Translations under genes and position numbers: made by a program
Source: Bacteroides sp.
Lineage (GTDB): Bacteria > Bacteroidota > Bacteroidia > Bacteroidales > Bacteroidaceae
Assembly (NCBI GenBank): GCA_022648295.1
Contig: JALCME010000010.1
Coordinates: forward strand, 62,001-126,000
Length of the DNA stretch: 64,000 nt
Direction of reading: 5' to 3'
The notes under the pieces: model-generated
What the model saw: only the letters and a program-made list of their open reading frames with translations
What the model was told of the DNA's origin: nothing
The model's database searches: none
Part shown: piece after piece, positions 54,823 through 62,988 of the stretch
How the letters are laid out: the number at the start of each line of letters is the position of its first letter
Numbering within the stretch: position 1 is the first letter of the stretch

Positions 54823-55506
54823 TTAAAATAAAGATTTAAGGAAGAAAGCAACAACTACCAAGGCAAAGCATACAACGATGATAGTGGAATAAATAGTGGA
54901 AATACATTTCCAACGGTTAATCCATATTTTGTTGTTCCAGCCTAAAGTCTGCATAGCACTCCAGAAACCGTGAGTTAAATGGAACCACAAGGCACCCAAC
55001 CAAACCAGATAAAGTACGACAAACACCGGATTGCTAAAAGTGTGTTGAATGTGATAAACCCCATCGGCTGCATAAGCCGTGTTTACGCTCAAGTTTCCCA
55101 TCTTGAACAAAAGTTCGGGAAGCTGCATCTTAGCCCAAAAGTTTACTAAATGCAGCCCAAGGCCAGCTAGTACAATAAGGCCTAATACAAGCATGTTTTG
55201 TGAAGCCCATTCCACGTTTTGAGGCTTGTCTACCACGGCGTAACGCTCACTTCCACGTGCTTTGCGATTTTGCATAGTTAACCAAAAAGCATAGATGATG
55301 TGAATAACGAAAAGAGCAGCCAAGCCGGCAGTAGCAACTAAAGCATACCAGTTTGCTCCCAGAAATTCACAGACCATGTTGTATCCTTCCTCAGAGAAGA
55401 GTGCGACAAGGTTCATCGCCATGTGAAACGTTAGAAATAGGACAAGGGCGACACCCGTAACGCTCATCACCACTTTCCTTCCTACAGATGAATTACTTAA
55501 CCACAT
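54823..55506 (-). CDS. frdC: Succinate dehydrogenase/fumarate reductase cytochrome b subunit
   Basis: 227 residues with five membrane helices (for example VVMSVTGVALVLFLTFHMAM, ALVATAGLAALFVIHIIYAF, IYSTIIVVCFALVVVAFFL) and His residues within helices that can ligate two haems, as in Wolinella-type FrdC. It passes electrons from menaquinol. First gene of the operon, with a TATTTTTG promoter element 71 bp upstream. Confidence 0.95.
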   Translation of the reverse strand: MWLSNSSVGRKVVMSVTGVALVLFLTFHMAMNLVALFSEEGYNMVCEFLGANWYALVATAGLAALFVIHIIYAFWLTMQNRKARGSERYAVVDKPQNVEWASQNMLVLGLIVLAGLGLHLVNFWAKMQLPELLFKMGNLSVNTAYAADGVYHIQHTFSNPVFVVLYLVWLGALWFHLTHGFWSAMQTLGWNNKIWINRWKCISTIYSTIIVVCFALVVVAFFLKSLF

Positions 55507-55576
55507 AAATGATTGAATTTAAATTATTTAATAGTAACAAATATGCTCACTTTGTACGTATTTCACTAATATCCCG

Positions 55577-55584
55577 CAAAAATA
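55577..55584 (-). promoter_or_regulatory. -33/-7 promoter for frdCAB
   Basis: TATTTTTG on the minus strand, with TTG 20 bp upstream as -33. Confidence 0.5.
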
Positions 55585-55713
55585 GAAGAAATACCTTGAT
55601 TAAGCAAGGGATTAAAGAAATAATTCCGTAATTAGAAACGAGAAGAACAAACTCTTCCCTTCAGACAAGACACCAGAGGGAACTGATCATAACAGATTAT
55701 TCAACAGATATAC

Positions 55714-56598
55714 TCAATGGGAATCTTTACCAACACTATTTTTTAAGATCACAATTTTTTCTCCATTTGCAGAACGTTTTCGCAAGGAGCGTGGAGTATC
55801 TCCAAATGAGTCTTTACAAAAATGAGCAAAATGAGATAGGGAATCAAAACCATACCGTGCACTAATAACAGATATACGTTGCTTAGTAGTTTGAAGGTCA
55901 TTTAAAATACCTTCACGCTTTTTATCGAGCATCCACTCGTAAACAGGCACTCCATACACATTTTTAAATAAACGACGGAAGGTTGTGATACTATATCCTC
56001 CTAAATGTGCAAACTCTTCCACTGTTTTCATTTTCTCATAATTCTGCATTATAAAGTAATGAAAGCTCTCTGTATATGTACTGATAGGGAAGAAGAAACG
56101 GCATATCTGAGGTAACGGATAGAGATTGGTGAGAATGAAAGTTAATTCTTTACATTTAAGATCAAGATATTTCCCGCATGCAACGGATTGTCCCTTTAAA
56201 TAATCAACAACCCCGGTTAGTAAGCCCCATAATTGAGGAATTGCCGTTAAAGGAGTATAGGTCACCGGCTCTTTAGCACGATCCAAGATTTCCTTATATG
56301 CAGCTTCGCAAACTAGTGGTAATTCTGTAAACTGATAAACGATGTATTCCACATCTGTTAAAGCTAATAACTCTACTTTTGAACCGATAGCCTGCAATAT
56401 AAATTGTTTACTCTGTAATGTTGCCCCGGGATATTCGTCACTATTAACCAGAAATTCACCATTGAGCATAAAGATAATACAATTTTGCGTACATTTCTCA
56501 GAAGGGAAATGCCGTCCTTTAAGATACTGATGATAAACCAAAGGTCCTTCAGAGTGTTGAGGGCATAGACTACAATCAAATTGTCTGTCAAAAAACAT
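55714..56598 (-). CDS. AraC-family transcriptional regulator
   Basis: 294 residues. The C-terminal 100 residues are the AraC/XylS DNA-binding domain: EFAHLGGYSITTFRRLFKNV is the first helix-turn-helix and ISVISARYGFDSLSHFAHFC the second, followed by FGDTPRSLRKRS. The N-terminal part, with CSLCPQHSEGPLV and a cupin-like strand pattern, is the likely signal domain; its cysteines (C8, C11) are of note. Divergent from the PAP2 gene with paired -7 elements. Effector unknown. Confidence 0.92.
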   Translation of the reverse strand: MFFDRQFDCSLCPQHSEGPLVYHQYLKGRHFPSEKCTQNCIIFMLNGEFLVNSDEYPGATLQSKQFILQAIGSKVELLALTDVEYIVYQFTELPLVCEAAYKEILDRAKEPVTYTPLTAIPQLWGLLTGVVDYLKGQSVACGKYLDLKCKELTFILTNLYPLPQICRFFFPISTYTESFHYFIMQNYEKMKTVEEFAHLGGYSITTFRRLFKNVYGVPVYEWMLDKKREGILNDLQTTKQRISVISARYGFDSLSHFAHFCKDSFGDTPRSLRKRSANGEKIVILKNSVGKDSH

Positions 56599-56645
56599 AG
56601 CTTCTCTTATCTATATAATAGAGGTGAATTTATAAAATGTGGGAA

Positions 56646-56653
56646 CAAAGATA
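56646..56653 (-). promoter_or_regulatory. -7 element for the AraC-type gene
   Basis: TATCTTTG on the minus strand, 48 bp before the start; faces the element at 56688. Confidence 0.5.
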
Positions 56654-56687
56654 GATTTTTTTTGCGAATACTCTAACTTTTTTCAAT

Positions 56688-56695
56688 TATCTTTG
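56688..56695 (+). promoter_or_regulatory. -7 element for the PAP2 gene
   Basis: TATCTTTG on the plus strand, 26 bp before the PAP2 ATG. Confidence 0.5.
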
Positions 56696-56720
56696 CTCCT
56701 ATTCACAAGATGTAAGGTAC

Positions 56721-57323
56721 ATGAAAAAAGTTTCTTTTTATATCTGTTTCACGTTGTCCATTGTCCTCAACACTTCGGCACAGAACTGGGATATCAACAC
56801 ATTGCACCAAATTAATAGCTGGGATGGCAAGTTTATTCGTAATTATAATAAGGTTATTTCCCGCACGGAACCCTACATTGCTGTTGGAGTACCCGTATCA
56901 ATGGCTATTGCCGCCTGGATCAAACACGATAAAAATTTATTAAAGAATGCCATATATGTAGGTACAAGTGTGGCGGGAACTGTTGCAGTAACCTACGGAA
57001 TAAAACATCTGGTGGATCGCAAACGTCCTTACGATCGCTATCCCAACCGGGTGCATGCTTACAGTCATGAAAGCAGTCCCTCATTTCCCTCTTCGCATAC
57101 AGCCACGGCCTTTGCTCTGGCTACTTCATTAAGTATTAAGTATCCCAAATGGTACATCATAGCCCCTTCCGCCTTTTGGGCTTGCTCGGTTGGGGTTTCA
57201 CGCATCAACGAAGGAGTACACTATCCTTCCGATGTCATCGTCGGTGCTGCAGCGGGCGCAGGCTGTGCAGTGCTAAACATCTATATTAATCGTTGGCTGA
57301 ATAAATGGCTTTTCGGCAATTAA
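56721..57323 (+). CDS. PAP2-family acid phosphatase
   Basis: 200 residues. Signal sequence to about residue 21 (VLNTSAQ). The three PAP2 blocks are present: KHLVDRKRP near 97, PSFPSSHTATAFA near 117 (PSSH in place of PSGH), and SRINEGVHYPSDVIVG near 163 with the catalytic His. There are few strong membrane helices, so it is a periplasmic or membrane-anchored lipid- or small-molecule phosphatase. The divergent AraC-type regulator may control it. Confidence 0.92.
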   Translation: MKKVSFYICFTLSIVLNTSAQNWDINTLHQINSWDGKFIRNYNKVISRTEPYIAVGVPVSMAIAAWIKHDKNLLKNAIYVGTSVAGTVAVTYGIKHLVDRKRPYDRYPNRVHAYSHESSPSFPSSHTATAFALATSLSIKYPKWYIIAPSAFWACSVGVSRINEGVHYPSDVIVGAAAGAGCAVLNIYINRWLNKWLFGN

Positions 57324-57534
57324 GAGGTAAAAATGCTTCTACTTTAGTCCTGATAGACTTATAAGTCTTCAATGTCTATACAGAAATCTTATTCAATTAA
57401 CTGCTTCACCTTTATAAATAGCAAATACTTAGGGCATTGCAAACCGTGAAGAAGACATAAACCCGCTTCTTTTTTACAATAAGCCCCCGGACTATTATAA
57501 TTTGATATTTAAGAGAGAGAACTTCCTACCGTTT

Positions 57535-58650
57535 TTACCTTAGTAGATGATAAACTCCCCCTACCAATGCTTTTACTATTCCTTTCATTTCCAATTGAAA
57601 TAATAAAGCACTCGTTCTGTTGACCGGTATATCTGCTTTCACCACCAACGTATTGATATGAAGATCTCCCTGTGCAGATAGAATCTTTACGATCTTTTGT
57701 TCTTCTTCGGTAAGGTTGGGAAAGAGTTCACCTTGCACCTCTTCCGCTTGTTTCAGGGTTTGATCCACCCACCCCATTGCTTTTACAAAATCATCGGCGG
57801 ATTGTATCAATGCCGCTTTGTTATCCCGAATCAGTTCGTTACAGCCTTTTGAGGTATTGTCCGAGACTCTTCCGGGAACGGCAAAGCAATCCCGGTGGTA
57901 TCCGTTTGCCAGGTCTGCCGTAATCAGTGAGCCTCCTTTATCGGCCGACTCCACCACGATGGTAGCATCGCTCATGCCTGCCACGATACGGTTGCGACTC
58001 ACAAAATTATAGCGGTCGGGGGTAGTGCCCGATGAAAATTCAGTGAGTAGTCCACCTTCGTTAAGCATGTCAACGGCAGTCTTCCGATGGGCTGACGGAT
58101 AGATGCGATCCAGGCCATGCGCCAGGACGCCAACAGTGGAGAGCTGATTTCCTAATGCAGCACGATGGGCATGAATATCAATGCCGTATGCCAAACCACT
58201 TATCACTAAGACATCGGGGCAAAGGGATTTCAGGTCATGCAGAAAGTCGGCACAGAATTGTTTGCCGTAATCGGTGGCGCGGCGTGTACCCACCATACAA
58301 ATGATATGCAGGCGGTTGAGGTCTGCATTTCCCTTGAAGAAAAGGGCGAGAGGGGCATCTTCGCATTCCCTGAGCCGTGAGGGATAGGCTTCATCTTGCA
58401 GGGTCAAGCAATTGATACGGTTCTTTTTTATGAATTCCAGTTCATGTTCAGCACGTGCCAGAATATCGGGACAGTCCAGTGTCTTGGCAATGCCGGGATT
58501 AATACCTGGCAGCTGTTCTGCTAAATCTTGCGGTGCTTTGAATACTTTGGTGGCACTTCCCATTGCGTCTACCAGACGCTTTGCGCCAATGTGTCCTATG
58601 CCGGGAATAAGCGGAAGGGCTATGCTATAAATACATTCTTCATCATTCAT
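57535..58650 (-). CDS. dprA: DNA-processing protein DprA
   Basis: 371 residues from ATG 58650. N-terminal helix-hairpin-helix-like region (IPGIGHIGAKRLVDAMG), then the Rossmann-like DprA core: VGTRRATDYGKQFC near 125, SGLAYGIDIHAHRAAL near 155, EFSSGTTPDRYNFVSRNRIV near 205 and ESADKGGSLITADLA near 240. C-terminal winged helix (ILSAQGDLHINTLVVK). It loads RecA on incoming single-stranded DNA. Its start overlaps the thioesterase stop by 8 bp. Confidence 0.96.
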   Translation of the reverse strand: MNDEECIYSIALPLIPGIGHIGAKRLVDAMGSATKVFKAPQDLAEQLPGINPGIAKTLDCPDILARAEHELEFIKKNRINCLTLQDEAYPSRLRECEDAPLALFFKGNADLNRLHIICMVGTRRATDYGKQFCADFLHDLKSLCPDVLVISGLAYGIDIHAHRAALGNQLSTVGVLAHGLDRIYPSAHRKTAVDMLNEGGLLTEFSSGTTPDRYNFVSRNRIVAGMSDATIVVESADKGGSLITADLANGYHRDCFAVPGRVSDNTSKGCNELIRDNKAALIQSADDFVKAMGWVDQTLKQAEEVQGELFPNLTEEEQKIVKILSAQGDLHINTLVVKADIPVNRTSALLFQLEMKGIVKALVGGVYHLLR

Positions 58651-59053
58651 GATCGAGATAAGGAGCAAAAACAGAGTCGAACAATTGGCTGTCACTTAAA
58701 CGTCCGTTAACCAGGCATACCGTTTCGACAGTGGACTTCACAACGACTTTGTTATCGGTTTTTCTAAAGATGTCCTGATAGAAAACGTACTTGATGCCTT
58801 CTTTCCTGAGGTATAGTTTAGAGAGAAACTCATCGCCACTCTTCAGTGGTGTTTTAAACGCCATACTGATGCGCGCCACAACCGGATCGACTCCTTGTTG
58901 ATGTAGTTCAGCAAAGCTCAGACCGGCAGAAGTCAGAAATTCGTGTCGTGTATGTTCCAGATAGTGTTGATAGTTGGCATTGTTGACAATTCCTTGCAGA
59001 TCACATTCGTAATCACGGACCTTCATTTCCAACTGATAAATATACTTTTCCAT
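58643..59053 (-). CDS. YbgC-like acyl-CoA thioesterase (hotdog fold)
   Basis: 136 residues from ATG 59053, 1 bp after the U32 gene stop. DYECDLQGIVNNANYQHYLE is the 4HBT signature with the catalytic Asp and the N-x-x-Y motif; RHEFL follows. Cytosolic thioesterase acting on short or medium acyl-CoA or acyl-ACP. The substrate is not defined. Translationally linked to both neighbours. Confidence 0.9.
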   Translation of the reverse strand: MEKYIYQLEMKVRDYECDLQGIVNNANYQHYLEHTRHEFLTSAGLSFAELHQQGVDPVVARISMAFKTPLKSGDEFLSKLYLRKEGIKYVFYQDIFRKTDNKVVVKSTVETVCLVNGRLSDSQLFDSVFAPYLDHE

Positions 59054-59054
59054 A

Positions 59055-60341
59055 TTACTTTTTAGTCTCCTTGTCGAGTCCCTTAAACTTTCTAAGTTCC
59101 GCCGTAGAGACCAGTTTATACAGTTTGTCACTTGGCCGGATCTTTTCCAACTTCATGGAGAAGTGTTCTCCTTTCTTCACCGTTTGAACCGGTTTTAAAT
59201 CCACACGGGCTTCGTCAAGCGTGGTGAACACGGCACCTGTCGTAGGTCCGGTTATCAGCAACTTATCTCCAACTTTCAACTCGGCAGCTTCAACCAGAAA
59301 TTCGGCTACCCCGATATTGGAGAAGTACTTAATGCCTTTTCCTACGTAGATTTTGCGCTCTGTGGCGGCCGAACCGTAGTTCTTAGTCCACTCCCCAAGC
59401 CGCTGCCCCAGGTAGTAACCATCCCAGAATCCCCGATTAAAGACCGTCTTCAACCGTTCATCCCATGCTTCAATCTTTTCATCGGTAAAGGTTCCGTCCA
59501 GATAAGAACGGATGGCTTCTTTGTAGCATTCCACCACGGTACGGACATACTCAGGCCCACGGGCACGCCCTTCTATCTTAAACACCCGCACGCCTGCATC
59601 AATCATCTTATTCATAAAATGAATGGTTTTCAGGTCTTTGGGCGACATAATGTACTGATTATCCACTTCCAACTCTTCATCGGTTTCCTTATCGCGTACA
59701 ATATAAGAGCGACGACAGACCTGCATGCAAGCTCCGCGGTTGGCGGAATTATTCATTTCATGCAGGGAAAGGTAACATTTGCCCGAAACGGCCATGCACA
59801 GGGCTCCATGACAGAACATCTCTATCCGGATGGGCTTTCCGCTTGGTCCGCAAATCTGTTCTTCACAAATATGACGGTAGATCTCCGTCACCTGCTCCAG
59901 ATTAAGTTCCCGCGCCAGTACCACTACATCGGCAAACTGGGCATAAAACCGGAGGGCTTCTACGTTGGATATGTTCAATTGGGTGGAAAGATGCACTTCC
60001 TGCCCTATTTGCCGGGCGTAACTCATCACCGCTACATCCGCCGCAATCACCGCCGAAATACCGGCTGACTTGGCTGCATCAATAATGGTACGCATCAGAC
60101 TTAAATCATTGTCGTAAATAATGGTGTTTACCGTAAGGTAGCTCTTCATATCGTGCTCTTCGCAGGTTTGGGCTATCTCACGCAAATCATCAATAGTGAA
60201 AGTATTGGCAGAGCGGGCACGCATATTCAGGTTAGCAATACCAAAATAAACGGAGTCCGCTCCGGCCTGTATGGCGGCAGCCAGCGACTCGCGTGAGCCT
60301 ACCGGCGCCATGATCTCAAAATCTTTTATGTTAAGGTTCAT
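59055..60341 (-). CDS. Peptidase-U32-family protein (TrhP/RlhA-like RNA hydroxylation type)
   Basis: 428 residues. MAPVGSRESLAAAIQAGAD at the N-terminus and the U32 signature around EMFCHGALCMAVSGKCYLS with the following NRGACMQVCRRSY (several conserved Cys) match YegQ/YdcP-like proteins. E. coli members hydroxylate tRNA U34 (TrhP) or 23S rRNA (RlhA) rather than acting as proteases. The length is nearest to TrhP. First gene of the U32-thioesterase-dprA unit. Confidence 0.9.
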   Translation of the reverse strand: MNLNIKDFEIMAPVGSRESLAAAIQAGADSVYFGIANLNMRARSANTFTIDDLREIAQTCEEHDMKSYLTVNTIIYDNDLSLMRTIIDAAKSAGISAVIAADVAVMSYARQIGQEVHLSTQLNISNVEALRFYAQFADVVVLARELNLEQVTEIYRHICEEQICGPSGKPIRIEMFCHGALCMAVSGKCYLSLHEMNNSANRGACMQVCRRSYIVRDKETDEELEVDNQYIMSPKDLKTIHFMNKMIDAGVRVFKIEGRARGPEYVRTVVECYKEAIRSYLDGTFTDEKIEAWDERLKTVFNRGFWDGYYLGQRLGEWTKNYGSAATERKIYVGKGIKYFSNIGVAEFLVEAAELKVGDKLLITGPTTGAVFTTLDEARVDLKPVQTVKKGEHFSMKLEKIRPSDKLYKLVSTAELRKFKGLDKETKK

Positions 60342-60407
60342 TCTTTATAATTTCGGCTTTTAGTGCCAGTTTACTTCGCAACAGAACAAATTACTTCTCG
60401 AATAAGT

Positions 60408-60872
60408 TTACTTGTTCCCTTTGGCGTTCAATTCGGTCTGCAGATCTGCTGCGATTTCCATACCCAACTGCTGACCAAATTTCATTCCCTCGACGTTCAT
60501 AGCCGGAGTTGCCTCTCCCAGCTTCTTGCCAACCGGGGATTCATAGAACTCAATAATCTTTTTCAGATCATCAATAGTCAGGTATTTCTGATAAACAGGA
60601 GTATAGAATGCCGCCAATCTACTACCGAGATTATTCTTCCATTTATCGAGAAATCCGTTCCAAAAAGACTCGGGAACAGTCGGTGCAGACTGCTTCATCA
60701 TAGTCACCATTTGTGGAAGCATTGCATCTACTGATGCCAAGGCACCGGACACAGACATCATTTTACCCAGTGTCTCCTGGTACTCATTGTCCTGACTTTG
60801 TGCAGAGACCGATGGCACTGCAGCAAACAGGGCTGCTCCGCACATCAACAGTAAGATTAAACTTTTTCTCAT
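60408..60872 (-). CDS. DUF2059 secreted protein
   Basis: 154 residues from ATG 60872. Signal peptide to about 25 (AAVPSVSAQSQ). The helical domain has YQKYLTIDDLKKIIEFYESP and FGQQLGMEIAADLQTEL, the DUF2059 pattern. Periplasmic, role unknown. Divergent from the dus gene. Confidence 0.85.
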   Translation of the reverse strand: MRKSLILLLMCGAALFAAVPSVSAQSQDNEYQETLGKMMSVSGALASVDAMLPQMVTMMKQSAPTVPESFWNGFLDKWKNNLGSRLAAFYTPVYQKYLTIDDLKKIIEFYESPVGKKLGEATPAMNVEGMKFGQQLGMEIAADLQTELNAKGNK

Positions 60873-60905
60873 AGGTTTTATAAGAGTTAAATGAATAAAT
60901 AAGTA

Positions 60906-60913
60906 CAAAGGTA
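60906..60913 (-). promoter_or_regulatory. -7 element for the DUF2059 gene
   Basis: TACCTTTG on the minus strand, 34 bp before the ATG; 13 bp from the rightward element. Confidence 0.5.
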
Positions 60914-60926
60914 GGCCTTTTTTCCG

Positions 60927-60934
60927 TATTTTTG
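60927..60934 (+). promoter_or_regulatory. -7 element for the dihydrouridine synthase gene
   Basis: TATTTTTG, 31 bp before the ATG at 60965. Confidence 0.5.
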
Positions 60935-60964
60935 CACTCCAATACTCATTTAGTTTGATATTCT

Positions 60965-61945
60965 ATGAAGATAAAACATATAGATTTGGGCGAACGCCCT
61001 GTTTTTTTAGCTCCGATGGAAGACGTCACCGATCCGGCATTCAGACTGATGTGCAAGCGGTTTGGTGCAGACATGGTATATACCGAATTTGTATCGAGCG
61101 ACGCTCTGGTCCGCTCAGTAAACAAAACGATGCAAAAGCTGCACATTTGTGACGAGGAGCGCCCGGTTGCTATTCAGATTTATGGAAGGGAAGTGGAAGC
61201 GATGAGGGATGCCGCACTGATTGCCGAAGAGGCCGGATCGGATATTCTGGATATTAACTTCGGATGTCCGGTGAAGAAGGTAGCTGGCAAAGGTGCAGGA
61301 TCGGGAATGTTGCAGAATGTTCCGAAGATGCTGGAAATCACCCGTGCCGTGGCAGACGCCGTAAAGATACCGGTCACCGTAAAGACCCGCCTGGGATGGG
61401 ATGCCGATCATAAGATTATAGTGGAACTGGCGGAACAGTTGCAGGATTGTGGCATTGCAGCTCTCACTATTCACGGCCGCACGCGGGCCCAGATGTACAC
61501 CGGTGAAGCGGATTGGACGCTGATAGGCGAAGTGAAGAATAATCCCCGCATGCACATCCCGATCATAGGGAACGGCGATATTACTTCCGCCGAAAAGGCA
61601 AAAGAATACTTTGAACGTTACGGCGTAGATGCCATTATGATAGGACGCGGAAGCATCGGCCGTCCATGGATTTTCCGTGAGGTTAAGCATTATTTAAGGA
61701 CGGGAGAATTATTGCCGGCGGAGTCCCCGGAATGGTATCTGAACGTGCTTCGTGAAGAAGCCCGGGAGAGCATTGCACGCTTGGACGAGCGTCGTGGCAT
61801 AATCCATATCCGCAGGCATCTGGCTGCAACTCCTTTATTTAAAGGTATTCCCAATTTCAGGGATACCCGCATTGCCATGCTCCGCACCGAATCGGTGGAT
61901 GAACTATTCCGCATCTTCGATACCATTCAGTTCACTAACGAATAA
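60965..61945 (+). CDS. dusB: tRNA-dihydrouridine synthase
   Basis: 326 residues. PVFLAPMEDVTDPAFR at 10-25 binds FMN; INFGCPVKKVAGKGAGSGML near 97 includes the catalytic Cys; IHGRTRAQMYTG near 170 and IMIGRGSIGRPWIF near 225 complete the Dus set. It reduces uridines in tRNA D-loops. Of the Dus subfamilies it looks most like DusB. Confidence 0.95.
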   Translation: MKIKHIDLGERPVFLAPMEDVTDPAFRLMCKRFGADMVYTEFVSSDALVRSVNKTMQKLHICDEERPVAIQIYGREVEAMRDAALIAEEAGSDILDINFGCPVKKVAGKGAGSGMLQNVPKMLEITRAVADAVKIPVTVKTRLGWDADHKIIVELAEQLQDCGIAALTIHGRTRAQMYTGEADWTLIGEVKNNPRMHIPIIGNGDITSAEKAKEYFERYGVDAIMIGRGSIGRPWIFREVKHYLRTGELLPAESPEWYLNVLREEARESIARLDERRGIIHIRRHLAATPLFKGIPNFRDTRIAMLRTESVDELFRIFDTIQFTNE

Positions 61946-61975
61946 GCGGTAAAAGGACTTATAATCCCAGAAACA

Positions 61976-62002
61976 GGGTCAAGCATTTTGTTGCCGTGAC
62001 CC
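61976..62002 (+). terminator. Hairpin after the dihydrouridine synthase gene
   Basis: GGGTCA (61976-61981) pairs with TGACCC (61997-62002), followed by AATTAAT; the lack of a T run makes it a weak call. Confidence 0.4.
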
Positions 62003-62111
62003 AATTAATAAACGGTAAAATAATTTATAATCAGATAAAGATTTACCCCCTTTTTATCGGTTATTTATTTTCTTTTTATTAGAAATTGGTCAACAGATTA
62101 CAGGTAATTAA

Positions 62112-62204
62112 TCTCCGGTTTATTGGAGACCTATCTCCAACGTGTTGGATATATATATCCTACGCGTTGGAGCTCTATGTCCCTCGTGCTGGAAATAGAG
62201 TGCC
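62112..62204. repeat. 22-bp repeat array A
   Basis: Four units. TCC recurs at 62114, 62136, 62158 and 62180 and TTGGA/CTGGA at 62123, 62145, 62167 and 62189, each exactly 22 bp apart. The unit is an imperfect palindrome of the type ATCTCCAACGTGTTGGAGAT. Confidence 0.85.
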
Positions 62205-62249
62205 AATAATATAAAGCTTTTACCACAATAATTCAGAGATAGTGTTCTC

Positions 62250-62590
62250 TAAACTCGGAGCTACTTTCATAACAGCTCTCCGTTATTTTCTTCATACCCC
62301 AAAGGTATTTCTTTTATAAACCCAGGGTCTTCTCTTCACAGTCCAAGTTTATCTACCTCGCATCCCAGGGCTGTTTCCTTCATACCCCAGGGATAGTTCT
62401 TTTACAACTTAGAGATATTTCTTTCACAAACCCTGGGCTACTTCTTTCACAAACCCGGAATGCTTCTTTCGCAAACCCGGGCTATCTCTTTCGCAGCCCA
62501 GGGCTATCTGCTCAATTGCCCTGGGTTATCGACCTTGCATCCCAGGGCTACGAAGTTATCAGCCCTAAGCTACACTTTAGCCCCATTGCA
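62250..62590. repeat. 22-bp repeat array B
   Basis: At least 13 degenerate units with the consensus TTCTTTCNCAAACCCAGGG followed by CTA. Unit centres (CCA or equivalent) fall at 62299, 62322, 62343, 62365, 62387, 62409, 62432, 62455, 62477, 62498, 62520, 62542 and 62564: spacing 21-23, mean 22. The central CCCAGGG/CCCGGG/CCCTGGG is palindromic. Confidence 0.85.
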
Positions 62591-62714
62591 TTGGGTAGAC
62601 ATAACATATTCATCACAAACAAAAGTATCATTAAGCAGGGTGACGTAGTATAAAGGTGGAAAATTCAGCAAAAACGACTCCTAAATAACGGAATTTCTAA
62701 AAACATGGGTTTTT

Positions 62715-62792
62715 GCTTTCAGCCTCTGTATCCCTTTGTACATCGGCATTCCGGCTGAAAGCAAGGTTTCAGGTTGCTTTCAGCTTTCAGCC
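62715..62792. repeat. Inverted repeat with extra copies of GCTTTCAGC
   Basis: GCTTTCAGCC (62715-62724) is complementary to GGCTGAAAGC (62753-62762). Two overlapping direct copies (62776-62784 and 62784-62792) follow. Confidence 0.7.
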
Positions 62793-62855
62793 ATATCCCC
62801 TCCAGAGACCCTTCTAGCCCCGTTTTTAATGAATTAAAGTGGTTTCAGCCATAAC

Positions 62856-62965
62856 AGACTATGTATTGAGGTGAAATAGACCGTGTATTGAAGGCGAACA
62901 GATGGTCTATCCGGGTCAGACAGACGGTCTGTTGGGCATCAACACACCATATACTCATACTGGAA
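62856..62965. repeat. 22-bp repeat array C
   Basis: Five units begin AGAC or similar at 62856, 62878, 62900, 62922 and 62944, exactly 22 bp apart; the inner TATTG-type block repeats at 62864, 62886, 62908, 62930 and 62952. Sequence unrelated to arrays A and B. Confidence 0.85.
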
Positions 62966-62988
62966 ACAGTTTTGTTCCAACGGGTTCG

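Larger units (their letters stand above)
61946..62988. other. 1-kb non-coding region filled with 22-bp-period repeats
   Basis: After a hairpin at 61976-62002 (GGGTCA/TGACCC, possible dus terminator) come three separate arrays and one long inverted repeat. A 62-codon frame at 62460-62648 is only translated array. No gene is supported here. Confidence 0.8.

Noticed and set aside
62460..62648. Small plus-strand gene of 62 codons
   Set aside because: It is array B translated; no ribosome-binding site, no family likeness.
62112..62965. CRISPR array
   Set aside because: Units of 22 bp follow each other directly with no unique spacers of 30 bp or more, units drift in sequence, and no cas gene is near.
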